Shown: piece by piece, positions 25,353 to 33,412 of the stretch
How the letters are laid out: every line of letters starts with the position of its first letter
How positions within the stretch are numbered: the stretch's first letter is position 1
From: Palsa-506 sp963836355
GTDB taxonomy: Bacteria > Actinomycetota > Actinomycetes > Streptosporangiales > Streptosporangiaceae
NCBI GenBank assembly: GCA_963836355.1
Contig: CAWIJO010000014.1
Span: forward strand, 62,001 to 126,000
DNA length: 64,000 bases
Direction of reading: 5' to 3'
Translations under genes and position numbers: made by a program
The notes under the pieces: generated by a model
Seen by the model: the letters and a program-made list of their open reading frames with translations, nothing else
Databases searched by the model: none
What the model was told of the DNA's origin: nothing

Positions 25353-25413
25353 GCAACGCGTTCGATGTGGCATTGAGCGGGTCCTGACCCGTTCGATGCC
25401 ATCGTCTGACGTT
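25353..25413. repeat. Diverged third copy of the dispersed 66-bp repeat
   Basis: Starting at GCAACGCGTT, this segment aligns without gaps to 36622-36670 at 35 of 49 positions by my count, sharing GCAACGCGTT, ATGTG, CCTGAC and CGATGCCA. It then ends in ACGTT after a one-base shift. It contains its own hairpin CGGGTC-ct-GACCCG. It lies upstream of thrB. Confidence 0.45.
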
Positions 25414-25578
25414 CGATGGCGGCAGGCATCAGCAAGTTCGTCATCCGGCCAGCCGCGCCGCCGCCCCCGCGGGCAGCCGCTGGCACGCGGCAAGCGGACG
25501 GCTTCGGGCCGCCCGCGAACTGATGCCGTTGCAGCCTGAAGCCGGGCCGCCGCCGCCGGCCCGGCTAGCCTGACGGGC

Positions 25579-26352
25579 TCAGCCTGCCAGGTCGACGTAC
25601 AGCCGTCCGGTCAGCCTGCCGACGCGGAAGGCGGTCGCCTTTGCCACGATCACGACGATGCAAAGGGCACCCTCGAAGTCACTGGTGACTGAGTAGCCCC
25701 GGAGCACCGGAAAGTCGACGGCGGCCGACATGGGCGAGATGGTGCTCGCGCCGGACTGCCGGTGCCCTTGCGCCGGGTGCAGCGTGATCAGCAGGTAGCG
25801 GTCCCCCCCGGTGGCGATCGCGCGAGCAGCTTTGCCGGCGGCCGACTTCGAGACGTACTTGATCTCGTAGCCGGGGACCTGCCCGCGGAGGCTGATGACG
25901 ATGCGGTCATAACCGCAGTCAGGATGCGTTCCCATCCTGATATTGGTAACGACGGGCACCGGCGGCATCCGGACGGCACGCTCCGCGCTGGCCGGCGTGG
26001 TCAGCCAGCGGCTTGCGTCGCAGCCGTGCGGCGGCCTTGGCGGGCGCCGGAGCGACGGGCCGCCGGACGGGCTGGGCGAAGATTTCGCGGTCGGCTTCGC
26101 GGACGCGGCCGGCGAGGCTGGCGATGACGGCGGGGCAGATGCTGGCGGAACGCCCGGCGAGCCAGCGCCCGGGCGGCCGGTCGAAGCCGGCGATGAAGGC
26201 GCGCCTAACCCACCCGAAGGCGGGACCCCGGATGATTGCGGCTGCCCGGCCGCCTGCTGGCCGCGGCCGGGCGAACCGCAGGAGGTCACTGCCAGCGCAG
26301 TCACAAGTACCGCCGCCAGCACCGGCATCGCGTGCCCTGCCGGGCGCTGCAT
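25579..26352 (-). CDS. Lipoprotein with AMIN-like domain
   Basis: I place the start at ATG 26352, directly after GGAGGTG; the frame continues upstream but without another good site. The N-terminus (MQRPAGHAMPVLAAVLVTAL) leads to the lipobox LAVTSC, giving a lipid-anchored protein. About 85 residues of Ser/Pro/Gly/Ala-rich linker follow. The C-terminal domain reads VVTNIRMGTHPDCGYDRIVI, then VPGYEIKYVSKS and SDFEGALCIVVIVAK, matching the AMIN-like beta domains of actinobacterial lipoproteins. Such domains are thought to bind cell-wall material. Function otherwise unknown. Confidence 0.8.
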   Translation of the reverse strand: MQRPAGHAMPVLAAVLVTALAVTSCGSPGRGQQAAGQPQSSGVPPSGGLGAPSSPASTGRPGAGSPGVPPASAPPSSPASPAASAKPTAKSSPSPSGGPSLRRPPRPPHGCDASRWLTTPASAERAVRMPPVPVVTNIRMGTHPDCGYDRIVISLRGQVPGYEIKYVSKSAAGKAARAIATGGDRYLLITLHPAQGHRQSGASTISPMSAAVDFPVLRGYSVTSDFEGALCIVVIVAKATAFRVGRLTGRLYVDLAG

Positions 26353-26423
26353 CGTCACCTCCATTGCGCAAGCCACTGCATCCCGGCTGGGCCATGGGCC
26401 CACATGCCCATGGCGGGCGGACG

Positions 26424-26858
26424 TCAGTCGATCGGCGCGGTCAGCTCAAGCTGAACGTTGTCGGGGTCGCGGAAAGGCAGCACATAGATCCCGAACGAGG
26501 ACAGCGCGGTGATCTCCCCGTGCGGCACGCCGTTCTCGTCGAACAGGCTGACCGCCTGATCCAGGTCGGCGCGAGCCGGCACGCCGAAGCTCAGGTGGTC
26601 GAGGCCGACCCGGTCGTCATCAAATCGGTCACCGGCCGGGGCCACCGGGCGCAAGCCCATCAGCAGGCCGCCGCGGATCATGACGATTCCGCCGAATAGG
26701 ACCTGATACGCCGCCGCAGCCGCAGGGTCGTCAGCAGGCGGGGACTCCACGGCCACGTCGAAGCCGAGCAGGCCGGTGTAAAAGGCCCGGCTCCGGTCGA
26801 GGTCGGTCACGGTCAGCCGCAGGTGGTGGATACCACCGATCGGAATCTGTCCTGCCAT
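26424..26858 (-). CDS. VOC family protein (glyoxalase/dioxygenase fold)
   Basis: The start is ATG 26858, with AGGAG 6 nt upstream; the long in-frame extension beyond it is non-coding. The 144-residue product has two beta-alpha-beta-beta-beta modules: IHHLRLTVTDLDRSRAFYTG with the first metal His, and VGLDHLSFGVPARADLD with a second, ending with the acidic ligand in VQLELTAP. VOC proteins range from glyoxalases and dioxygenases to drug-binding resistance proteins; the substrate cannot be deduced. It is divergent from the aspartyl-protease-like lipoprotein gene. Confidence 0.85.
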   Translation of the reverse strand: MAGQIPIGGIHHLRLTVTDLDRSRAFYTGLLGFDVAVESPPADDPAAAAAYQVLFGGIVMIRGGLLMGLRPVAPAGDRFDDDRVGLDHLSFGVPARADLDQAVSLFDENGVPHGEITALSSFGIYVLPFRDPDNVQLELTAPID

Positions 26859-27172
26859 GTCATACTCCTTAGCGCTCGGCGCGCCGAATCGCCAGAACCG
26901 CAGAGGTCCCGGATCCGCCGGGCCCGCCGGAACTCGCTGATCCAAACGCGACCGGGAACGCCGCACTGAGGCCACTGATCCACGAATCGTCGCACGAGTA
27001 GCCTCCTGAATCACCCGTTCTGTCCGCAGCGCGGCCGACATATGTGCCCGCGAGACGTGCCCCGGTATATGAGCGCACTGTGCCAAACCACGCCTCGGCA
27101 TCATCCGGGCCGGCCGGCCCGGCACGGGGAAGCCGGCCAAGCAGTAAGAATTGGATGCGGAGGGCGCAACCG

Positions 27173-28369
27173 ATGACTGTCTCGATCGAACCGGCGGCTT
27201 CGGCGCCGACCGGCACCATGCATAGCGCGCGGCCGGCCAGGCGGCTGGCGGCGGGCTGCGCCGTACTCGCTGCCATGGCAACGCTGGCCTCCTGCAGCGC
27301 CAGCAGGCCGGCCGGCGGGGCCCCGGCCAGCCCCACCGGGCCGGCCAGCAGCGCGACACCGGCTGCCAGCCCGCCGGCCGCTGGCCCGGCACCCGCCGCA
27401 AGCGCCAGGCCCGTCAAGACGGCCGGCATCGTGCAATTCGCCATGCCGCCCGCTGGCCAGGGCTGCACGGGCGGGCGGAGGCTTCCAGGCGGCGGGACGC
27501 GAATCCCGGTCACTGTCAGCACAAGGCAATCACAAGTCGCCGCGATGGCCAACGTGTGCATCAACGGCAAGGGACCGTTTCCCTTCGTCATCGACACCGG
27601 CGCGCAGGGAACCGTCGTGACAGCCGGGCTCGCCGCCAGGCTTGGACTTACGAAGATCGGGCTGCCGGTGTTCATCGGCGGCGCCGGATGCTCAGCCAGG
27701 GCGCAGGTGTCCAAGGTCACCAGCTGGAACGTGGCCGGCCTGGCGCTGCAGCCGCAGTACGTCACTGACCTCAAGATCCCGCTCTTCGGCGGGCGCGGCC
27801 AGCCGGACGGCCTGCTCGGCTCGGACGTCTGGAGCCGGTTCGGCGCGATGCGCCTCGACTTCGCCCGCGGCAGCATCACCGTCCCCGGCCCGGAGCGACC
27901 GGGGCCGGCCCGCAAGGTCACGGTCACCCGGCCGTCGGCGGCGCCGGTTCCCGCCGTCCTGCTGCGTGCCAAGCCGACGGTCACCGCTGCGATGACGGTC
28001 ACGAGCCAGCCAGGCAGCACCGCAATCACGGTGCAGATCGGATTTGGGACGGGGTCTAGGTTGGCTTTCGCGCCGGACACGGGCGCATCGCAGTCGGCGG
28101 TGGACACCGGCGTCGCCAAGAACGCCGGACTAGCCAGCGCAAATGCCAGGGTACGGCAGGGCACGGTCTGCGCCGTTGCCGTGTTCCCGGAGGTCAGGAC
28201 GGGGCCGTGGACGGTCGCCGGGCATCCGCTCCGGTCGCAGGTCGTCGGCGTCACCGGACTGCGGCGAACGACCGGCGTGGCCGGCCTGCTCGGCGCCGAT
28301 CAGCTGAGCAGATTCAGCTCGGTGATATTCGACTACGCCGGCGGGCGGCTCGTGCTCGGTGCTGGCTGA
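27173..28369 (+). CDS. Lipoprotein with two retropepsin-like aspartyl protease lobes
   Basis: ATG 27173 follows GGAGGGC by 6 nt. A signal peptide ends at the lipobox LASCSAS, followed by a Pro/Ala/Ser linker. The mature part (398-residue precursor) contains two copies of an aspartyl-protease half. The first has FPFVIDTGAQGTVV and GLLGSDVWSRFG; the second has FAPDTGASQSAV and GLLGADQLSRFS. Each D-T-G plus hydrophobic-G pair is the mark of a retropepsin-like lobe. Two lobes in one chain could make a pepsin-like active site from one polypeptide. It should act outside the membrane. Substrate unknown. Confidence 0.78.
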   Translation: MTVSIEPAASAPTGTMHSARPARRLAAGCAVLAAMATLASCSASRPAGGAPASPTGPASSATPAASPPAAGPAPAASARPVKTAGIVQFAMPPAGQGCTGGRRLPGGGTRIPVTVSTRQSQVAAMANVCINGKGPFPFVIDTGAQGTVVTAGLAARLGLTKIGLPVFIGGAGCSARAQVSKVTSWNVAGLALQPQYVTDLKIPLFGGRGQPDGLLGSDVWSRFGAMRLDFARGSITVPGPERPGPARKVTVTRPSAAPVPAVLLRAKPTVTAAMTVTSQPGSTAITVQIGFGTGSRLAFAPDTGASQSAVDTGVAKNAGLASANARVRQGTVCAVAVFPEVRTGPWTVAGHPLRSQVVGVTGLRRTTGVAGLLGADQLSRFSSVIFDYAGGRLVLGAG

Positions 28370-28403
28370 CCGGGCTGGCTGACCACCTGCCAGACTGGCC
28401 GGC

Positions 28404-29393
28404 ATGAGCGATGTGGCCTCGGGTGCCAGATGGGGCATCACTGTTCCCTTTGACGTCCCCCTGCATGAGCATCGCAAGCTGTTCGAGCTACTGGAGAAAC
28501 TCGGCTATACCGATGTCTGGTCCGGCGAGTCTGATGGACTCGACGGCTTCTCGCCGCTGCTCCTCGCCGCCGCGTGGACGTCCTCACTGCGGGTCGGTAC
28601 AGCCATTATTTCGGCATATACCCGTGGCCCAGCATTGATCGCGCAGAGCGCCGCGGCACTGGCCGAGGCCGCGCCCGGCCGCTGCGCGATCGGCATCGGC
28701 ACGTCGTCGGACGTGATCGTCGGCAAGTGGAACGGCATCCCGTTCACCGATCCGTATCTCCGGGTGCGGGATACGCTGCGGTTCCTCCGGGAGGCCCTGG
28801 CCGGCCAGCGGGTCGACCGCGACTACGGGACGTTCGCCGTGCGCGGCTTCCGGCTGACCCGGCCGGTACCCGACCCGCCGCCGCTGTACCTCGCCGCGCT
28901 CCGCGCGGGCATGCTGCGGCTGGCCGGCCGTGCGGCGGACGGGGTGATCGTGAACTGGCTGGCCGCTGAGGACGTCCCGGTCGTGGTCGGCCAGGTGCGG
29001 GGGGCCGCGGGCGCGGCGGCCGACCGCAAGGCGGTGGCCGCACGCATCTTCGTCTGCCCGACCGAGGACATCGCCGCGGTCCGCGCTATCGGCCGCCGGG
29101 CGATCGCCGCATACCTGAACGTGGCCGTCTACGCCGAGTTCCACCGCTGGCTCGGGCGGGCGCCGGTGCTCCGCGGCATGTGGGACGCCTGGCAGGCCGG
29201 CGATCGCAAGGCGGCGCTAGCGGAGATCCCCGATGACCTGGTCGACAATCTCATCGTGCACGGCTCGCCGCAGGCCTGCCGTGAGCACATCAGACGCTAC
29301 GTGGAGGCCGGCGTCACGTTGCCGATCATCGCGCTGATCGGTCCTTACGGGGACCTGTCAGCAGCCATCCGCGGCCTCGCCCCGGAGAAATGA
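28404..29393 (+). CDS. LLM class F420-dependent oxidoreductase
   Basis: The 329-residue protein is a luciferase-like TIM barrel: RWGITVPFDVPLHEHRKLFE, YTDVWSGESDG, the sheet LRVGTAIISAYTRGPALIAQ, and APGRCAIGIGTSSDVIV, then PPLYLAALRAGMLRLAGRAA, as in actinobacterial F420-linked oxidoreductases. The gene begins 34 bp after the aspartyl-protease-like gene in the same direction and may be co-transcribed. Substrate is unknown. F420 rather than FMN as cofactor is inferred from the subfamily pattern. Confidence 0.87.
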   Translation: MSDVASGARWGITVPFDVPLHEHRKLFELLEKLGYTDVWSGESDGLDGFSPLLLAAAWTSSLRVGTAIISAYTRGPALIAQSAAALAEAAPGRCAIGIGTSSDVIVGKWNGIPFTDPYLRVRDTLRFLREALAGQRVDRDYGTFAVRGFRLTRPVPDPPPLYLAALRAGMLRLAGRAADGVIVNWLAAEDVPVVVGQVRGAAGAAADRKAVAARIFVCPTEDIAAVRAIGRRAIAAYLNVAVYAEFHRWLGRAPVLRGMWDAWQAGDRKAALAEIPDDLVDNLIVHGSPQACREHIRRYVEAGVTLPIIALIGPYGDLSAAIRGLAPEK

Positions 29394-29439
29394 TCTCGGC
29401 AGCCGCGCGGCGGCAACGACGGCCTGGCTGCCGAGATAG

Positions 29440-30405
29440 CTAGCTGCCGAAGGCAACGTGGTTGCCGATCACGCGGATGCTGATGCCATCCGGCGTGACG
29501 ATCACGCTCTGGATCTTCATTCCCAGCGGCAACTGCGGAACGGGCACCGAGATGTCGCGGACCGAGTCGAGCAAATCGGACGGCAGGCCATTGCTCGAGA
29601 TCAGGCGCACCCTGATCTTGCGGCCGTTGACCCTGGTGATCCGCCAGGTCGCCGAGCCGCTGGCGACCAGCACGTCGATGGATGCCTTCACCTCGTGCTT
29701 GCCCACCGGCTTCAGGGTAAGTCCGGCGTTGCCGATGAGCGAGCTGAGGTCACCGCCCACCACCGATCCAAGTGCGTTCGAGAGGCTGCCGAAGGTGATC
29801 ACCCCGTGGCCGGACAGGTGACCGACGGTGCCGCTGCTGTACCCGGCGTTCATCCGGACGTCGCTCATGTTGGCATTGATGCTCTTGATCACTACCGGGC
29901 CTTCCTTCACCGGCTTGGAGCTGATCTGGACGTCCTGGAAATGACGGCTGATGACCTGGGTCAGGAACGGGAAGCCGTGCACGGAGACGTCCGGCTTGCT
30001 CGGAAAGCCCTGATCCTGGATCTCGGAGGCGATCTTGCCCTGCACGAAGAACACCGCCAGGCGGTCGAGCGCAACGAGGACGACGAGCAGCGCGACCACC
30101 ACGATGATCGTGTTCCTGAGCGCGTGACCTCGCCGCGGCCCCGGACTCGGCGGGTCCGGGTACCCAGGGCCCGGCTGTCCGGGGTCCTGGCCCGCGGCCG
30201 GGCCCTGGTACCCGGGGCCCTGGTACCCGGGGCCCTGGCCAGCCGCCGGGCCCTGGTATCCCCGGCCCGGCGGTGCAACGGGGAACTGCGGGCGGTTCAT
30301 CGGTCCCGTCGGCGCGCCATGATTGATCGGTCCCGTGGGCGGCTCATGGGACTGCGGGCCCTGATTCGCGGGGTCCTGACCCGCCGGGCCGGTGTAGCCG
30401 CTCAT
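29440..30405 (-). CDS. DUF2993 (LmeA-like) phospholipid-binding protein with membrane anchor
   Basis: The gene starts at ATG 30405, overlapping the kinase stop by 4 nt (ATGA), so translation is coupled. The first 95 residues are a Pro/Gly/Gln-rich cytoplasmic tail with repeated GYQGPAAGQ. Next comes a membrane helix (TIIVVVALLVVLVALDRLAV) and a DUF2993 domain with SEIQDQGFPSKPDVSVHGFP, FLTQVI and VGHLSGHGVITFGSLSNALG. DUF2993 includes mycobacterial LmeA, which binds phosphoinositides and helps mannan elongation. Pairing with a Ser/Thr kinase suggests the tail or protein is a kinase substrate; this is inference. Confidence 0.83.
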   Translation of the reverse strand: MSGYTGPAGQDPANQGPQSHEPPTGPINHGAPTGPMNRPQFPVAPPGRGYQGPAAGQGPGYQGPGYQGPAAGQDPGQPGPGYPDPPSPGPRRGHALRNTIIVVVALLVVLVALDRLAVFFVQGKIASEIQDQGFPSKPDVSVHGFPFLTQVISRHFQDVQISSKPVKEGPVVIKSINANMSDVRMNAGYSSGTVGHLSGHGVITFGSLSNALGSVVGGDLSSLIGNAGLTLKPVGKHEVKASIDVLVASGSATWRITRVNGRKIRVRLISSNGLPSDLLDSVRDISVPVPQLPLGMKIQSVIVTPDGISIRVIGNHVAFGS

Positions 30406-32933
30406 GGCAGGTCGGGGATCAGGATGTTCTGCAGCTGGCCTGAGCCGTAGTTGGTCACGAGCAACCTCTTTATCTGCGCGTAGAACTGGCGTGGCAGCTC
30501 GCCCGACTTGACCAGCCCGAGCAGCGCGGGTTGGCGGTTCAGTGCCTTGCTGACACTGACCACGCTGACGTCGGGCTGTACGTTCGGGAGGTTCTTCAGG
30601 TTCGAATCGGCCACCACGATCTCCCTGCCATTCTTGATGAAGGTGAAGCCGATCGGGCCCTCGCCCACGTCCACCCTGGCGATCAGCGAATGTTCCCGGT
30701 TCTTGCCGCGCATTTTCCGCGCCGAGAAAGCCAGCAGGGCGTCGCTCTCCCGCGCGGTGACCCATACCTTGCTGCCGTCGCTGCTGGTCAGCACGCGAAC
30801 CGGGCTGCATCCGGCAGCTACCTTCGCGACCACCGCCTTGGCCGGATTGACCTCGGCCGTGTGCAGGTTGACCACGCTCACGAACCCCTGACTGGGGTTG
30901 GGCGCGCCGACCTGCCGCATGCTGGTCACGTAGATCCACTTGTGCGCCGGGTCGGACGAGACGGCGACCCCGACCGGCTCCTCGCCGGTCGGCACCAGCC
31001 CGACCAAGCTGGATGTAGCGAAGCCGTTGGCCAGCGCCTGTCCCAGGTTGAAAACGGCCATGCCGCCGCTGGTCTGCCGCGTCACGAACGCGAACTGGTT
31101 ATCCGGCGATAGGCTGATCTGGACGGCGCCGCGGCCACCCGGGCTGTCCAGCGTCCCGACGATGACGACATTGCCCTGCTCGGCGTCCACGACGTTCAGC
31201 ACCTTGGCGCCGCCGGCGGTGGCGACCAGCAGGTACTTCCCGTCGTCGGTGATCGCCATGCCCTTGCGCGCGCCGGGCACGTGGAGCGTGTGCAGCAGCG
31301 TGGGCGCCAGCCCGCGGCCATCGAGGTGCACCGGCGGGTTGCTGAGCACTGCCAGCGCATCCCCGATCGTGACGAACGTGAACTTCTTATCCGGTGTCAC
31401 CAGCACGGCAAAAGGCCTGCCACCCAGCTTGACGGAGGAACTCTTCACGCTCAGCGTCTTGGCCGGCGCCGTTTTGGTGGTGCATCCGGGGAGCTTCAGC
31501 GGGGGAGTACCCCCGCTTCCGACATCGCCGCCGCCGCCACCGCCGCCACTGCCGCCACTGCCGCCACCGACCAAGAAGTAGCCGCCGCCCAGCAAGATGA
31601 TGACGACCGCAGCCGCTGCGATAGCCACCACGCCGCGGGACCGCCACCACGGCCGGGCTGGCCTGCCGTAATCCCGCTGGTCACCGCTGCCAGGCGGGCC
31701 GAATCCGGGGACCGGACCGTAGCCCGCTCTGCCAGCCGACGGCTGGCCGTGGCCGCCGGTGACCGACGGGTCGGTGAGGCCTGGCTTGGTCGGCTCGGCG
31801 GCGCCCGGGATGCGAGCGGCCTCGGTCGGCGGGCCGCCAGGCTGGGCCCGGCTAGCGGGCAGGTCCTGGGCCGGTCCCGCAGCCGGACCGGCCGGTCCCT
31901 CCTGCTCAGCCGCAGCAGCCGCAGCTACCGTGGCCGGGCGCACGGCAGCGGCCGGGCTTGATGGCATCGCGATCTGGGTCGGCTGCCGCGGCCTTTCCGG
32001 CTGCCCGGCGGAGCCTGGCAGCGGCTGCAATAGCCCGCCCGGATCGGACGCGTCCTCCGACCGCAGGCCGCAGGCCTCGCGCAGCGCGGCGGCAAAATCC
32101 AGGCAGTGGCTGTACCGGTCGGCCGGCGCCTTGGCCAGCGCCTTCGTCATCACCTGATCGACGCCGGGGGGCAGGTCGGGACGGCGTTCCGTGAGCAGCG
32201 GCGGCTGCTCCGAGATCTGCGCCCAGAGGACGGCCAGGCCCTGATCGCGCTTGAATGGCGGTACGCCGCCGAGCATTTCGAACGTGGCGCCTGCCAGCGC
32301 GTAAAGGTCGGTCCGGCCGTCTACCGGCCTGCCCTCTATCTGCTCCGGCGAGACGTAGTCCAGGGTGCCGAGGAACTGACCGGTGCCGGTGAGCCCGGTG
32401 GACGAGAGTGACTGCTTGCTGAGCCCGAAGTCGGACAGGTAGACATGATCAGACCGGCTGCTTCCGGCCGCGGTGTCGAGCAGCATGTTGGCCGGCTTCA
32501 CGTCCCGGTGCACTAGCCCGTGGGAATGCGCGGCATCCAGCGCGGACGCTACCTGGGTAACGATGCTGACTACCCGGATCGGGGGCAGCGTGCCCTCCTC
32601 ATCGAGCAGCGTCCGCACGTCCCTGCCTTGCACGTAGCGCATCGCGATGAACAACACGCCGGCCGCCTCGCCGGCCTCGAAGACCGGGATGATGTGCGGG
32701 TGGTCGACGGCGGCCGCCGCCCTCGACTCACGGATGAACCGCTGCTGGAATGCCTCGTCGCGGGCAAGCTCGGGCGCCAGAATCTTGAGCGCTACCCGTC
32801 GGTCCAGCCGAGGATCATGGGCCCGGAAGACAACGGCCATCCCGCCGCGGCCGATCTGCTCCTCAAGCCGGTAGCCCGCGATCTTCGAGCCCACGGTGAA
32901 CCCGCCTGGTGCCGAGGGGATCTCGTCACTCAC
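30402..32933 (-). CDS. Transmembrane Ser/Thr protein kinase with extracellular beta-propeller
   Basis: The start is GTG 32933, preceded by GGAGG; the frame upstream to 33005 is less likely. The kinase domain (about 20-290) has the glycine loop GRGGMAVV, K50 in VALKIL, HRDVKPANM (142-150) and DFG (168-170), as in PknB-type kinases. A Pro/Ala-rich juxtamembrane region follows, then a membrane helix (GVVAIAAAAVVIILLGGGYF) and a run of Gly. The extracellular part has YVTN/Lvp-like propeller blades (FAVLVTPDKKFTFVTIGD, WIYVTSM, VWVTARESDALLAF). It probably senses an extracellular ligand and phosphorylates Ser/Thr, with the divergent FHA protein as a likely reader. Confidence 0.92.
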   Translation of the reverse strand: MSDEIPSAPGGFTVGSKIAGYRLEEQIGRGGMAVVFRAHDPRLDRRVALKILAPELARDEAFQQRFIRESRAAAAVDHPHIIPVFEAGEAAGVLFIAMRYVQGRDVRTLLDEEGTLPPIRVVSIVTQVASALDAAHSHGLVHRDVKPANMLLDTAAGSSRSDHVYLSDFGLSKQSLSSTGLTGTGQFLGTLDYVSPEQIEGRPVDGRTDLYALAGATFEMLGGVPPFKRDQGLAVLWAQISEQPPLLTERRPDLPPGVDQVMTKALAKAPADRYSHCLDFAAALREACGLRSEDASDPGGLLQPLPGSAGQPERPRQPTQIAMPSSPAAAVRPATVAAAAAAEQEGPAGPAAGPAQDLPASRAQPGGPPTEAARIPGAAEPTKPGLTDPSVTGGHGQPSAGRAGYGPVPGFGPPGSGDQRDYGRPARPWWRSRGVVAIAAAAVVIILLGGGYFLVGGGSGGSGGGGGGGDVGSGGTPPLKLPGCTTKTAPAKTLSVKSSSVKLGGRPFAVLVTPDKKFTFVTIGDALAVLSNPPVHLDGRGLAPTLLHTLHVPGARKGMAITDDGKYLLVATAGGAKVLNVVDAEQGNVVIVGTLDSPGGRGAVQISLSPDNQFAFVTRQTSGGMAVFNLGQALANGFATSSLVGLVPTGEEPVGVAVSSDPAHKWIYVTSMRQVGAPNPSQGFVSVVNLHTAEVNPAKAVVAKVAAGCSPVRVLTSSDGSKVWVTARESDALLAFSARKMRGKNREHSLIARVDVGEGPIGFTFIKNGREIVVADSNLKNLPNVQPDVSVVSVSKALNRQPALLGLVKSGELPRQFYAQIKRLLVTNYGSGQLQNILIPDLP

Positions 32934-33412
32934 CGCGCCTCCAGCGGTAGCCCTGCCCGTCCCGTTCCCGCCCGCGCGGCCCTGTGCCACGGCGACGCCT
33001 AACACGAGGTCACCCGGGGTCAGCCACGGGATCGCCGGGGTAGTCCCAGTATCCGCGTCACCGACCGCCGACTGTCAACCCGCGCCATTTTGGCACCCGC
33101 CTTTGGCCGGCGCCTAGTTTGATCATGGGATAGTAACCCGACCGTATCTGAAACCCGCACCAGTAACGACAAGAAGCACAAGGGATTGCCGGCGGCCAGC
33201 CAGCTGCGCGGCGCCCGGCCGCCCGCAGGCCCGTTACGTTATATCCCCAAAACAGCCCGGCCTGGAATTCGGCCCGGCCCGTTCGCTCCCCGCGCCGCGC
33301 CGCCGGAGGGTCCCGTCAGCAGCTCGCCGCTGGCCTGCTCTCGCATCCGCCACTTGGCCGCAAGCACGACCCGAAGATTCTTCTTTACGCTGAATCGCTC
33401 TAGAGTGAGCAG
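32934..33412. other. Divergent promoter region between kinase and FHA-ABC genes
   Basis: No gene is apparent. A less GC-rich patch around 33085-33190 (ttttggcaccc, ttgatcatgggatagtaac, gacaagaagcacaa) and another near 33370-33400 (ttctttacgctgaatcgc) may contain the two promoters. I find no clear operator. Confidence 0.4.

Noticed and set aside
25353..25413. tRNA-like sequence (GTTCGATGCC beside a hairpin)
   Set aside because: No acceptor stem, D-arm or anticodon arm can be formed. It is better explained as the diverged dispersed repeat.
26869..28254. Long open frame on the minus strand (461 codons)
   Set aside because: It is antisense to the retropepsin-like lipoprotein, whose DTG motifs, lipobox and ribosome site are clear. 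The antisense product has no domain. Long open antisense frames are common at high GC.
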